Assembly (NCBI GenBank): GCA_963829505.1
Contig: CAWHIL010000003.1
Location: 62,001-126,000 of the forward strand
Reading direction: 5' to 3'
DNA: 64,000 bases
Source of the DNA: Roseiarcus sp963829505
GTDB taxonomy: Bacteria > Pseudomonadota > Alphaproteobacteria > Rhizobiales > Beijerinckiaceae
Under the pieces are notes generated by a model. The model did no database searches and was not told the origin of the DNA. It saw only the letters and a list, made by a program, of their open reading frames with translations. The translations under genes were made by a program, and so were the position numbers. This document shows, piece by piece, positions 1 to 10,474 of the stretch. Positions within the stretch are counted from its first letter, which is position 1. Every line of letters begins with the position of its first letter.

Positions 1-1462
1 GCGCTCAGTGCTTTCCTGGCGGTGCTATTGGGGAGACAGATCGTTCGGGGCATGTCGGACCTCGCCGAGGCCGCCGTCCGCGTGGGCCGGGGGGACGCTA
101 TTGTCGCCCCCGCCGCGCCCTTTGCGGAGGCTCAGGCCGTCGGCGCCGCGCTCGCCGAGGCCTCGCTCGAACTCAAGCGGCGGGGCGATCTCCTCACGCG
201 CGACAAGCAGGCGCTGGAGGCGCTCGTCGCGGAGCGGACGGAGGACCTTCGGCGCGAGATGGCGGCCAAAATCGACGCCGAGGCGCGGCTGCGCCAGTCG
301 CAGAAGATGGAGGCGCTCGGCCAGCTCGCGGGCGGGGTCGCGCACGACTTCAACAACATGCTGACCGTCGTCATTGGCTCGCTCGACGTGGCGAAGCGGC
401 GCCTTGCCGCCGACGACTTGGCGGGCGCGCTGAAATTCATTGGCAACAGCGCGGAAGGCGCAAGGCGGGCGGCAACGCTGACCGCCCGGCTCCTCGCCTT
501 TTCGCGCCAGACGCCGCTTCAGCCGTCGGTCCTCGATCCTAACAAGCTCGTCGCCAGAATGTCCGAACTCCTGCGCCGGACGCTTGGCGACGCGATTGAG
601 GTCGAAACGGTGCTGGCGGGCGGCCTGTGGCCGGTGAAGGCCGATGCGACCGAACTCGAAAGCGCCATCCTGAACCTCGCCATCAACGCCCGCGACGCCA
701 TGCCGAAAGGCGGCAGGCTCACGATCGAGACCGCCAATTGCGAGCTCGACGAGCGGTACGCGGCGTCGCACACCGACGTGCGGGCAGGCCAGTATGTCAT
801 GATCTCCGTGACTGACAGCGGCGAGGGCATGAAGGAGGCGGTCAGGCAGCGCGCGTTTGAGCCGTTCTTCACGACCAAGGCGGCGGGCAAGGGGACGGGA
901 CTGGGTCTGAGCCAAGTGTTCGGCTTCGTCAGACAGTCCTTGGGGCACGTCAAAATCTATTCGGAAGAGGGGCGCGGTACAAGCGTCAAGGCCTATCTCC
1001 CGAGGATGCTCGGTCAGAACGCCGAGGCGGTCCTTCCGTCGCCGGGATCAGGTTACGGTCCGGAGAACGCGTCGGTGACCGTTCTGGCCGTCGAGGACGA
1101 GCCGCACGTTCGGGAGACGACGACGGCCGCCCTGAGGGAACTCGGCTACCGCGTGTTTGAGGCCGGGACTCCGTCGGAGGCGCTGCGGATTCTCGACGCG
1201 CATCCGGAGATCGATCTCCTGTTCACCGACGTGGTTCTGCCCGAGATGAACGGCAAGCAGCTTGCGGACTTGGCGACAAGCAAGGGGCCGGGCCTCAAGA
1301 CTCTTGTTCACAACCGGCTACACGCGCAACGCCGTCGTCCACCACGGCATCGTCGATCCGGGGGTCACCTTCATCGCCAAGCCGTTCACCACCGAGGAGC
1401 TCGCCCGCAAGATCCAGGACGCGCTTCGAGGCCAAGGGCCCGTCGCTAGCAAGGAAGGGTGA
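1..1462 (+). CDS. Hybrid sensor histidine kinase, membrane-bound, 5' end outside window, one frameshift
   Basis: The reading frame is open from base 1, so the start lies outside the window. The first residues look like the end of a transmembrane helix followed by a HAMP-like linker and a coiled coil. A HisKA domain follows with the H-box GGVAHDFNNML, then an HATPase domain (N-box NLAINARDAMPKGG; G-box GTGLGLSQVFGFV). A receiver domain begins at AVEDEPHVRE, with phospho-acceptor Asp in LLFTDVVLPEMNG. Near position 1300 one base seems lost; the receiver resumes in the next frame as LLFTTGYTRNAVVHHG and AKPFTTEELARK, ending with TGA at 1460-1462. It converges on the next kinase with a 62 bp gap. 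The signal sensed cannot be told. Confidence 0.85.
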
Positions 1463-1524
1463 CAAAACTTCGAAACTCCTGACGACGCCCGCGACCGGCA
1501 CGATGCGCTCATCAACGCCTTGGG

Positions 1525-4070
1525 TCAGCGCCTCGTCAAGGACGCCTGGACCTGCCGGGCGAGGCTGTCGAGGTCGAAGGGCTTGTCGATCACGTCGCTG
1601 CCGGGCGGCAGCTCGGCGCCGGAGTAGCCGGTGATGAACAGGAGGGGGATCCCGGGCCGTCGTTCGCGCACCGCCTCGGCGACCTGCCGTCCGTTCATGC
1701 CGTTCGGCAGCCCGACGTCCGTTACCAGCATGTCGACCTGCGTCCCGGACTCGAGGAGGTAGAGCGCCGCGGGGCCGTCCGCGGCCTCCAGCACCCGGTA
1801 ACCGAGTTCCCGCAGCCGCTCGGCGGCGCTCGCGCGGACGATGTATTCGTCCTCCACCAGCAGCACGGCCTGGCCCGGTCCGGCCTCGTTGGGCGCCGCC
1901 GACGGGGCGACGGCGCTCTCGGCCGCAATCGCCTGCGCCCGCTGCGGCAGAAGAATGCGCACGGTCGTGCCCTTGCCCGGCGCGCTCTCCAGCCGGACGA
2001 CGCCGCCGGACTGGTGCACGAAGCCGTAGACCTGGCTGAGGCCCAGTCCCGTCCCATGGCCGAGAGGCTTGGTAGTGAAGAACGGCTCGAAGGCCCGCTC
2101 CATGACGGTCGCCGGCATGCCCTTGCCGGTATCGGCGATCGAGATCGCGACGTAGCCTCCGGGCTCCGCGCCCTCCGATCCGATCAGGTCCGCCGCCGTA
2201 AGGTCGATGTCGTCCGTGCCGATCGTCAACTCCCCGCCTGCCGGCATCGCGTCGCGGGCGTTGATGCAGATGTTGAGGAGCGCGCTTTCCAGTTCGGTCG
2301 GGTCGCAGAGGACGCGCGCGCGGCCGTCCCGCAGGCGCAAGTCCAGCCGGATGGCGGGTCCGACGGTCCGGCGGACCAGGTCCGCCATCCCCGCAACGAC
2401 CGCATCCGGATCGACCGGCTTCGGCTCCAGCCGCTGCCGACGGGCGAAGGCCAGAAGCCGCCGCGTCAGTCCGGCCGCCCGGTTCACGCCATGGCGCGCG
2501 TGGTCCAGGAGGCGCAGAACGTCGGCGGTCCGGCCCTCGCTCGCCCGGCGCCCCGCCATCTCGACGCTGCCCGCGATCCCCTGCAGCATGTTGTTGAAAT
2601 CGTGCGCGATGCCGCCCGTGAGCTGGCCCACCGCCTCCATCTTCTGCATCTGCCGCAGCGTCGCCTCGGCGCGCTCGCGTTGCGCCGTTTCGGCTTGAAG
2701 GCTGTCGAAGGCATGGCGCAGCTCGGCCGTGCGCTCCGCGACCTGCGCCTCGAGCTCTTCGCGGCCGCGGGCCAGAAGCTCGCGCGCCCGCACCTGGTCG
2801 TCGATGTCGGTCGAGGTTCCGAACCACTCGACCGCGCGGCCATTGGCGTCACGGACGGGCGCGGCGCGACTCTGGAACCAGCGCCATGTGCCGTCCGCGG
2901 ACTTGTACGTTCGGTGCTCGACAGCGAAGTGGCCGCGCCCCTCCGCCTCGGCCCAGGCGGCCATCGTTCGCGCCCGGTCGTCGGGGTGGACGGCGTTGAG
3001 CCAGCCAAGGCCCACGCTCTCCGCCTCCGACTGCCCGGTATAGCCGAGCCACTGCGGGCTGCCCCAATTCGCTCGCCCGAACTGCGTGAGCGGAAGACAA
3101 GCTGCGGGATCCCCTCCACCAAGGATCGCAGTCGCGCCTCGCTGTCGCGCAGCGCGTGCTCCGCCGCTTTCCGGTCGGTGATGTCGAGGGCGAGTTCGAC
3201 CGCCGTGCATTCATCCAGCATCCTGCCGGCGAACAGGCCCCACCAGCGGGTGCCGTCCTTGCGCAGGTACTCCTTCTCGAATGGCGTCCCCTGGCCAGTC
3301 GCCTTCAATTCTTCAAGGGCGCTCAACGTTCGTGGCATCCACTCGGGCGGCGTGAGTTCGTCCCAACGCAGGAGACCGGTCTGCAGGTCCTCGCGCGTGA
3401 AGCCGGACATGCGCAGAAAGGCAGCGTTGCCGTCGGTGATACGGCCCTTGGCGTCGAAGAAAATCACCCCCACAGTCTCGATCTCGGCGACGCGCCGGAA
3501 CCGCTCCTCGCTCTTGCGGAGCCGCGCTTCGCGCTCCCGCAGGTCCGCGTTGATGCGAAGGCGGTTTACGGCCGCGGCTAGGAGGTTGGCGTAGTTGCGA
3601 AGGAAGCCGATGTCGCCGTCCGTGAACTGACGCGGCTCGCGGCTGTCGATCTGGAGGATGCCGAACGGAGGCTTGCCCTCGGCGCCGATGATGGAGACGT
3701 TGGCCACCGCCTTGACGCCGTTGTCGATCAGGAAGGGCGCATAGCGGAACCGGGTCTCCCGCTCGATGTCGGGGGAGATCATCGGCTCGTTCGTCTTCAG
3801 GGCGTGGGCTTCCGACGTCTGATCCGAGACCTTAACGATTGCCTCGCCGACTACGCCCGGCTTCCAGCCAACGCCCGCCCGGACGAACAAGGTGTCGCCG
3901 TTGTCCCTCAGCTCCATGACCTTGGCGAGATCGGTGCGGAGGGCCTCCGCCACGAGCCGCGAGGCTTCGGTCAGGATTTCATCCAGGTCCTCGGACCTGA
4001 GGGTAAGCTCCCCGAAGCGGGCCAGAACGGTCTGCTGGTGAAGAAGCTCCCGCTTGTCGTCGTCTTCCAT
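1525..4070 (-). CDS. GAF-PAS-PAS hybrid histidine kinase, one frameshift
   Basis: Predicted cytoplasmic sensor kinase of about 848 residues with no transmembrane segment. The ATG at 4070 follows a good AAGGAG ribosome site. Domain order is GAF (about 15-170), PAS (about 190-300), a second PAS with a typical PAC tail, HisKA with H-box GGIAHDFNNML, HATPase (NICINARDAMPAGG; GTGLGLSQVYGFV), then a C-terminal receiver (LLVEDEYIVRAS, TDVGLPNG, ITGY, DKPF). The receiver suggests phosphotransfer to a separate protein. The frame changes once, near 3060-3100, between the first and second PAS; both sides are fully family-like. It is convergent with the kinase at 1-1462, and no response-regulator gene adjoins it. 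Confidence 0.87.
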
Positions 4071-4238
4071 CAAGGGATCTCCTTCGATGAAAGCTATTTT
4101 CCCACACTCCGAGGTACTAGATGCAGCAACTGGTCGGTACACGAATAGGTCTCGTCACTGAACAAGCGGGACACGCTTCGTATGTTCCTCTATGGGCCAA
4201 AAATAGGATGCCCATATCGGCTCCGACCATTGTTGCAC

Positions 4239-4360
4239 TTAAGGGCCTAAGACAGGCTTTGCCGAGTGTTGGCGATAGATGGCGGCGAAATGACAGGGAT
4301 TGCTGAAACCGCATTCGTGCGCGCTTCCGGCGACCGAGGTCTTGGGGTCTCTGACGGTCG
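4239..4360 (-). pseudogene. Relic of an AraC-family regulator (last helix-turn-helix only)
   Basis: Reading the minus strand from about 4360 to the TAA at 4239 gives one unbroken stretch, TSVAGSAHECGFSNPCHFAA followed by IYRQHSAKP. This is the canonical last helix-turn-helix of AraC/XylS proteins (IAxxCGFSNPSHFxxxFRxxFGxSP). Nothing convincing for the rest of the protein is readable upstream in one frame, and there is no start codon in a suitable place. I treat it as the 3' remnant of a decayed gene. It lies in the 1 kb gap between the kinase at 4070 and the FdhF-like gene. Confidence 0.7.
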
Positions 4361-4599
4361 CTCCCGCGGCGCACTCTCGCTGGACGAAGTCCATCGACGA
4401 ATAGCCCGTCCCGCCTTGGTACGCCCGGACGACGCTACGGCGCTGACGCCCGCTTTACAGCTAACTTGATGCGGTTACGGGCTAGGGGCATAGATCGGAC
4501 GCGCTGCCCCCGAAAGGCCAGACGTCAGTCCGTTGCCTCTGTTCGCGAGCGCCTCGTTCTTCCGACGGAATAGGGCGGGCCCGGACTGATGTTGGCGGG

Positions 4600-4834
4600 C
4601 TGGTCACCAATGCAGTCAAATACGCTTGCCCCGCCGGAGTCGCCGGCGCGATTACCAATTGAAGCCTCAACATCCAATGACGACGCGATCGCAGTAGAAG
4701 TTGGCGACGATGGGGGTCGGTTTGCCCGAGGATATCGACCCGCTGGAAAAAGAAAGCTTTGGCTTCCGAACGATCCGTATGTTCGCCAAGCCGCTGGGAG
4801 CTTGGATTTTATCCAACAAATGGACTCCGACTGA
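4600..4834 (+). pseudogene. Relic of an HWE/HisKA_2-type histidine kinase ATPase domain
   Basis: Three frames must be joined to read it. From 4600 comes LVTNAVKYACPAGVAGAIT, then IEASTSNDDAIAVEVGDDG, then GVGLPEDIDPLEKESFGF and RTIRMFAKPLGA, then SLDFIQQMDSD and a stop at 4832-4834. This is the N-box to G-box part of an HATPase domain of the HWE/HisKA_2 kind: asparagine box LVTNAVKYA, GDDGVGLP, and a short C-terminal half. The dimerisation domain and sensor are absent. Three frame changes within 235 bp and no N-terminus point to a relic, though the indels could be the same artefact seen elsewhere. The next 248 bp, to 5082, hold nothing I recognise. Confidence 0.68.
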
Positions 4835-5082
4835 GCCGGGTTGTGCACATTCCGCACGCCGCGCGAGCGCTCAAAGCGCGAGCCTTCGCAGGGCGAGCTT
4901 CTCGCCGATGCTGGAGAAACCGAGACGTCGCGTTCCGGCTACGAACCGCGCATGGCGCGGTTCTCTCTGCAGCTTTGATCGCCGGCCTCTGCTCATGTTC
5001 CTGGCCGCGACCGCCTTGGGGGCCGGTGGCGGCGGTCGCCGAGGACGTCGGTCGCGTTCCGGCCGCTCAGGTTCGTCTCAGT

Positions 5083-7434
5083 CTAAGTGGCGCTCGGGGC
5101 GGAGCCGGCCGGCGACGCCTTGATGCGCACCGGGACGGATTTGGCGGCGGGCGTCTTCGAATGCTCGTCATGGTTTGCCAGGGCGATGAGCGGATTCATC
5201 TCGGGATAGTAGGCGCCGAGGCAGCCGTCCGGCAGAGAGAACGGCGTGACGGTCAGCCCCGAGACTTCGCGCTCGACGCCGTCCTCGGCGTCGCTTACCA
5301 GGGACACGACTTCGCCTTCCCGAAGGCCGGCACGCCGCATCTCCTCCGGATTGATCAGAAGAACTTCCCGCCGGCCTTCGATCCCGCGCAGACGGTCGCT
5401 GAAGCCGTAGATGGTCGTATTGAACTGATCGTTGCTGCGCATGGTGACGAGGCGGTAACGCCCCGGCGCGTCGGCGAAGCCTGCAGCGGACAGGTTGCTC
5501 GGCATCGTGAACTCCGCCTTGCCGCTCGCCGTCTTCCATACCCGCTCACGCGCGGAGTTGCCGCGGTAAAAGCCGCCCGGAGTCCACATACGGGCGTTAA
5601 AATCATGAAATTCGTCCGGGTAGGTCTCCGCGATTTCGTTGCGGATCAGCGCGTAGTCGCCGACCCAGTCGTCCCACTTCGCTTTCGGATTGGGCGCAAG
5701 CGTCGCCTTCGCCAGCCCGGCGACGATCGCAACCTCGGAGAGGAGCTGCTCGCTTGCCGGCTTGCGGCGTCCGATGGAGCCCTGGATGCAGCTGAACGTG
5801 TCCTCCATAGTGACGGCCTGCGGGCCGGTCCGCTGGATGTCCTCCTCCGTGCGCCCTCGGCAGGGGAGGAGATAGGCGCGCTTGCCGTTCACGAGGTGGC
5901 TGCGATTGAGCTTCGTTGCGATCTGCACGGTGAGGGAGAGGTTCCGCCAGGCGCGCTCCATCGCCGCCCGCTCGGGAATCGCGCGGACGAAATTGCCGCC
6001 TAGTCCGATAAACGCCCTCACCTTCCCGGCCAGAATTCCTTCGCAGGCCTCGACAGTGTTCATGCCCTTGGCGCGAGGAGGATCGAAACCGAATTGCAGC
6101 GCGATCTTGTCGAGCGGCACGAGCTCCGGCTTATCGGCGATGCCGACCGTACGTTGGCCCTGGACGTTGGAGTGGCCCCGGACGGGGGAGATCCCGGTCC
6201 CGTCACGCCCGATGTTGCCCTTCATCAGCAGCATGTTCACGAACATGGCGACGTTGTCGAAGCCGTGCGCGTGCTGCGTCAGACCCATTCCGTAAATACC
6301 GATGACGCGCTCGGCTCGTACGTAAACGTCGGCGGCGCTCTCGATCGCAGCGCGTTCGAGCCCCGACTCGCGCTCGATCTCCTCCCAAGACGCGCCTCTC
6401 ACCATCGCCTCGAAGGTCTCGAATCCGCTCGTATGCCGGGCGATGAAGTCGACATCGAGGACGCGTTTGCCGCCGCTCTTCGTCGCGTCGTCCGCGGCGA
6501 GCACATGCTTGCAGATCCCCATGATCGCCGCGATGTCTCCGCCTGGCCGCACCTGATGATACTGCCGGCTGATTCTGGTCTCGCGCCCGGTGAGCATTTC
6601 CAGTGGGTTCTGGGGGTTGGTGAAGACCTCAAGTCCTTTCTCTCGCACGGGATTGAACACGATGATCGGGACGCCGCGCTTGGCGGCGTCCTGGAGCGGG
6701 TGCAAAAAGCGGGGGCTGTTAGACCCCGCGTTCTGCCCGAAAAAGAACATGGCGTCGCATTTGGCGAGGTCATCGAACACGACGGTGCCCACGCCCGCGC
6801 CGATCGTGGCCTTGAGAGCGACCGACGTCGTCTCGTGGCACATGTTGGAGCTGTCGGGCAGATTGTTTGTGCCGTACATCCGCGCAAACAGCGCGTAGAG
6901 ATAAGATGTCTCCAGGCTTGCGCGGCCGGACGCGTAGAAGATGACTGAGTTCGGGTCGAGCGTCCTCAAGTGGTCGCCAATCGCCGCGAAGGCCTCCTCC
7001 CAGACGCAGGGGACGTAGCGGTCTGCAGCGGGATCGTAGCGCATCGGATGTGTCAGGCGGCCCTGCTGCTCCAGATCGTAGTCATTCCATTCGAGAAGTT
7101 CGCCAACGGAGTGGCGGGCGAAAAACTCGGGCGTGCAGCGGCGCGTCGTAAGCTCCCAAAGCGTCGCCTTGCGCCGTTTTCGCAGAACTCAAACGGGTGA
7201 TAGCTGGCGGGTTTGGCCCATGAACAGGAGACGCACATGAAGCCATGCGGCTTGTTCTGACGCGCGAGCGTCTCGATCGCCGCCGGCGTCGCCCATTCCC
7301 TTCCGAAGACGCTGGCGATTCCCCTTCAGGGATCCCCAGCCCCCCGACGGTCCGTCGTAATGCGCGAGGCGCTCCGTCGAAGCGTCCAGGTTTACTCCGA
7401 CCACCCTGTTGCCCCCGTCGGTCTCGTTCGCCAT
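5083..7434 (-). CDS. FdhF/YdeP-family molybdopterin oxidoreductase, two frameshifts
   Basis: Relative of formate dehydrogenase alpha subunits and of E. coli YdeP, about 783 residues, probably cytoplasmic (no Tat signal). The ATG at 7434 follows GGAGGCGGAC. The N-terminus contains the three-cysteine iron-sulfur motif CVSC...FCENG, then the MopB core (YASGRASLETSYLYALFARM, SNMCHETTSVAL, FFGQNAGSNSPR, GGNFVRAIPE) and a C-terminal dinucleotide-binding domain (MRSNDQFNTTIYGFSDRL). Position 140-150 does not carry selenocysteine; the residue after SNM is a normal Cys. One extra base near 7325 and a further shift near 7165 break the first 130 residues. The real substrate of this family is poorly known. 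It stands alone, divergent from the SMP-30 gene at 7784. Confidence 0.85.
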
Positions 7435-7783
7435 GTCCGCCTCCGAATCGAGGCTGAATGCAAAGCTGGGCAAATGGTTCCGGAGCCCCACGCGCCAAGG
7501 AGGGGTCTTGAACGAAGGTTCCGGGTCATACGAACCTTTTTCATCCTGAAATGCTGAGGGACGCGTCGAATGCTCCGCCTGGTCGATGCCGTCCAGAGCC
7601 GTCCGTTGAACTCCAGGGGAACTAAAGTCCGGCGCCAACTATTTTTCCTAATGGCCCGCCCGCCGCTCCGGCGTGGATCCAACGCCCCGGTTTCTGCGCT
7701 TCAGGGCCGTGCAGCGCGTCGGAGGATGGCGCTTCGCCGCGCGCGTAGCTCTTCGCGATGGAAAGTCTCATCGGAGCCGTAAC
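7435..7783. other. Intergenic region between divergent genes, no gene seen
   Basis: These 349 bp separate the FdhF-like gene (minus) from the SMP-30 gene (plus). No open frame resembles a known protein. The region holds the weak EcfG-like site at 7457-7481 and a lone GGAAC at 7618-7622 without a proper partner. A ribosome site GGAG at 7772-7775 serves the ATG at 7784. Confidence 0.6.
7457..7481 (-). promoter_or_regulatory. Weak EcfG-like promoter upstream of the FdhF-like gene
   Basis: On the minus strand GGAAC (7481-7477) is followed after 16 bases by CATT (7460-7457), one mismatch from the alphaproteobacterial stress-sigma consensus GGAAC-N16/17-CGTT. It lies only 23 bp before the ATG at 7434, which is tight. 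Listed because the three perfect copies elsewhere in the window suggest a shared regulon. Confidence 0.25.
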
Positions 7784-8761
7784 ATGAAGGCCGCCGACCT
7801 GCGTCCGGGACGTCTACTACATGAGGCTGGTCGACCCGAGGCTGCGAAGGGTTTTCGCGGAGTCCAGATCGACGATGAGCGGCTGGCGGAGGTGCTGTCG
7901 CCCGATGCGCCGCTCCTGACGCTTTACGAGGGAACGCTCCATGGCGAGGGGCCGGCATGGCAGGCAACGCATGATCGGCTCGTCTGGTCGGACGTCCCCA
8001 ATCGGCGGCTGCTCGGCTGGTATCCCGATGGTCATGTCGAGGTCCTGATCGACGGGACCTGGTTCATGAACGGCAATGCGGTCGAAGGCGGACGGCACGC
8101 TTGTCCATTGCGAGCATGGCCGGCGCTGCATCAGCAGGGGCGGCGATTACGACCGCGAGCCCGAACCGATCGTGACCCATTACCAGGGCAAGCGGATCAA
8201 CTCGCCCAACGATATCGCGGTCGCGCCCTGACGGGACGATCTGGTTCACCGATCCGACCTTCGGAATCATCATGCCCAACCAGGGCGCGCTCGCCGAGCC
8301 CGAACTCGATCATCGCAGCGTGTATCGCTTTGATCCACGGACCGGCGATCTGAACCGGATGGCGGATTTCGAGCAGCCGAACGGTCTCGCCTTCACCGCC
8401 GACGGCGCGACGCTCTACGTGTCCGACACCTCGCTGTCGCTCGGCGAGGTTCCCGGACACAAAGCCGGATCGAAGCACGAGATCATCGCCTTCGACGTGG
8501 GCGAGGGCGGCGACGCTCTCCAACCGGCGCTTCTTCTGCCACACCGACCATGGCTATCCCGACGGATTTGCGGTCGATGCGCGCGGCTGGGTGTGGACGA
8601 GCGCGGCGGACGGCGTGCATATCTGGTCGGCGGACCGGCGCAAGCTGGGCTTCGTGCCGACGCCCGCGGTCGTCTCGAACTGCGCTTTTGGGGGCGCGGA
8701 CGGACGGCGGCTGTTCATCGCCGCGACGCAATATCTGCTCGCGATCGATCTTATCGGCTGA
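7784..8761 (+). CDS. SMP-30/gluconolactonase-family sugar lactonase, three frameshifts
   Basis: Six-bladed beta-propeller lactonase-like protein of about 324 residues, expected to hydrolyse sugar lactones, cytoplasmic. The ATG at 7784 has GGAG eight bases upstream. The frame is broken by extra bases near 8085 (in NGNAVEADGT), 8230 (IAVAPDGTIWFTDPTFG) and 8515 (DALSNRRFFCHTDHG); across them the protein is continuous. Family marks are LHGEGPAW, the metal-binding KRINSPNDIAV, the EQPNGLAF strand and the GYPDGFAVD motif. Stop TGA is at 8759-8761, overlapping the 3' end of the convergent VOC gene by 11 bp. A lactonase fits beside sugar-oxidising flavoenzymes, whose products are lactones; that link is inference. 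Confidence 0.83.
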
Positions 8762-9558
8762 GCTGATGAAGATGCCCGTCGGGATCGCGGATCAACCCGT
8801 CGCCGTTCGACCGCCAGACGATGCGGGTGGCGGCGACGTCGTTGGGGGCCAGTGGCGCATCGTACGGCCGACGGGATGGCGGTAGCCGAGCATCTCGACA
8901 TGCGGCGTCTTCCAGGCAGGGTTCATCGGCACGACATCGACCTCGACGCCATCAAGGCCGTCGAGCGCGTCCTGCGTCGGGCCGCGATTGACCGTCGCAT
9001 TCGCCCTCGCTCAGCCCGCAACGCGCATAGAAGCGTCGGCTGGCCGCGACATCGCTGACCGAGATCGCGCTGTGGTCGATCCCCATGACGCCGGTTCCCT
9101 TCCAGTCGGAATTGGCGCCCTGCGGGAACTGGATGAATTCGAGCGGATGGCCCTCGGGATCGCGGAACTTGACCGCGGTCACCCCGCCCGCGGACTTGGG
9201 AAGCGTCACCGGGCGCGCTCGGCTGATCGGCGTGGCGCCGGCGTCGCGCGCGCGACGCCATGCGGCCTCCGCATCGTCGGTGACGAGCGCGAGATGCTGG
9301 AACACGAGATCGCAGGCGGTCGCATCGGCTGGATATGGGCGACCCGGATGGTCGAACCTTTCGAGATCCACGCGGCTTCGGCCGAGCGACATCGCAATGC
9401 GCGAACCGGCGCCTGAGAGGCCGAGCAATTTCATATCGGCGGCGGGAATCGGTGCCGCCGCCTCGCCGACGTCGAAACCGATCGCCTGATAAAAGGCGGC
9501 CAATCGCATCCGGATTAGCGGTAACAAGCCGAAAACCTGCGATCGCCTGAAAAATCAT
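8751..9558 (-). CDS. VOC-family (glyoxalase/dioxygenase fold) protein, about three frameshifts
   Basis: Two-module vicinal-oxygen-chelate protein of about 268 residues. I use the ATG at 9558 because it overlaps the upstream cupin stop as ATGA; an in-frame ATG at 9570 is also possible. The N-terminal module reads AIAGFRLVTANPD then, after an extra base near 9505, LAAFYQAIGFDVGEAAA. The middle has FQHLALVTDDAEAAWRRARD and FRDPEGHPLEFIQFP; the second module has GIDHSAISVSDVAASRRFYA. After shifts near 8995 and 8860 it ends IVWRSNGDGLIRDPDGH and LHQLSR with TAA at 8751-8753. The metal-binding His/Glu pattern of VOC enzymes is present, but the reaction is unknown. Last gene of the GMC-DoxX-cupin-VOC operon. 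Confidence 0.78.
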
Positions 9559-10013
9559 GTCAGATGACATGGCCGGCGTTTCGGATCGACATGGAGCTGG
9601 ACGGTCATCAGGCAGCAGGGTTCGTCGCCGATCGTGCCGGACCTGTGGCCTTTCTTGCCATCGGTTTCGGTGCAGCCCTGATCCTCTCCGAACGAGAAGT
9701 CGCCCGGCCCCTGCTCGATGCGCGCGCCGTCCATGCTTTCGATCCACCAACGGCCGGAGAGCACGATGATCCATTGCGGCGCCGGGTTCTCATGCCAGTC
9801 GCCCACCCAGCCGACTGGCTGGACGGTGAAGACAACGGTCGCCTCGCCGCGCTCCATCTTGTCGTTCCACTGCGGATCGGCGGGGCCTACCGCCTTGAGT
9901 TCGTAATCGGTGAGCGCGCATCGCGATTGATGGCTGACGCCGTCGGCATCGACATAGAGATGCCAATAGGGAACGGAGGGCTTGGGCCCCGCCTTATCGG
10001 CTTGATCGCTCAT
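9555..10013 (-). CDS. Cupin-domain protein
   Basis: Intact small cytoplasmic protein of 152 residues with a single cupin barrel. Supporting motifs are GDWHENPAPQWIIVLSGRWW, typical of cupin motif 1 with metal-binding His and Glu, and IEQGPGDFSFGEDQG for the second half, then GHRSGTIGDEP. Such proteins are isomerases, dioxygenases or sensors; the specific role cannot be told. Its ATG (10013) overlaps the DoxX stop as ATGA and its own stop overlaps the VOC start, so the four genes are probably translated as a coupled unit. One of the few unbroken genes of the left region. Confidence 0.85.
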   Translation of the reverse strand: MSDQADKAGPKPSVPYWHLYVDADGVSHQSRCALTDYELKAVGPADPQWNDKMERGEATVVFTVQPVGWVGDWHENPAPQWIIVLSGRWWIESMDGARIEQGPGDFSFGEDQGCTETDGKKGHRSGTIGDEPCCLMTVQLHVDPKRRPCHLT

Positions 10014-10474
10014 GGGTGAACTCCGTAGGGGTGGCTGGAGGCGAAGGGGGCATGCAGAAACGGGGCGAGCCCTGTCCCGTCCGTGCCGACGACGATCAGC
10101 AGGAAGCCCGCGCCAAGCGACAGATTCTTCAGGAAATCCCACAGCAGCGTACGGCCCTTGCCGTCGGGGTCGGACCAGAAATCGCCCTGCGCCCAGAATT
10201 GCTTGTAAAGAACCGCCGTCGCCGCGCAGTAGCCGGCGATGACGAAGGCGCACGCCCGATCGGCGATGCCGGTGACGACGCCGAGCGTGCAGACCACCTC
10301 GACGAACAGGCCGATCAGGATCATCGCGACCGCGATCGGACGCGGCTTGAACATGCTCTGCGCCTGCTTGACCGCGTGATCGAAACCGAAAATCTTGTCG
10401 AGCGCGCTGAACGGCAGGAACAACAGCACCAAGCCATAGCGAACGACGAGCGCGACGATTGCCGCCGTCGTCAT
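10010..10474 (-). CDS. DoxX-family membrane protein
   Basis: Intact 154-residue protein with four predicted transmembrane helices (about residues 6-27, 46-70, 73-92, 118-136), the DoxX/DoxD fold. DoxX relatives are membrane subunits or partners of quinone-linked oxidoreductases and thiosulfate oxidation, but most copies are uncharacterised. It starts at ATG 10474, overlapping the GMC oxidoreductase stop as ATGA, and ends overlapping the cupin start. A membrane anchor or quinone-facing subunit for the GMC enzyme upstream is a reasonable inference from this coupling. Confidence 0.85.
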   Translation of the reverse strand: MTTAAIVALVVRYGLVLLFLPFSALDKIFGFDHAVKQAQSMFKPRPIAVAMILIGLFVEVVCTLGVVTGIADRACAFVIAGYCAATAVLYKQFWAQGDFWSDPDGKGRTLLWDFLKNLSLGAGFLLIVVGTDGTGLAPFLHAPFASSHPYGVHP

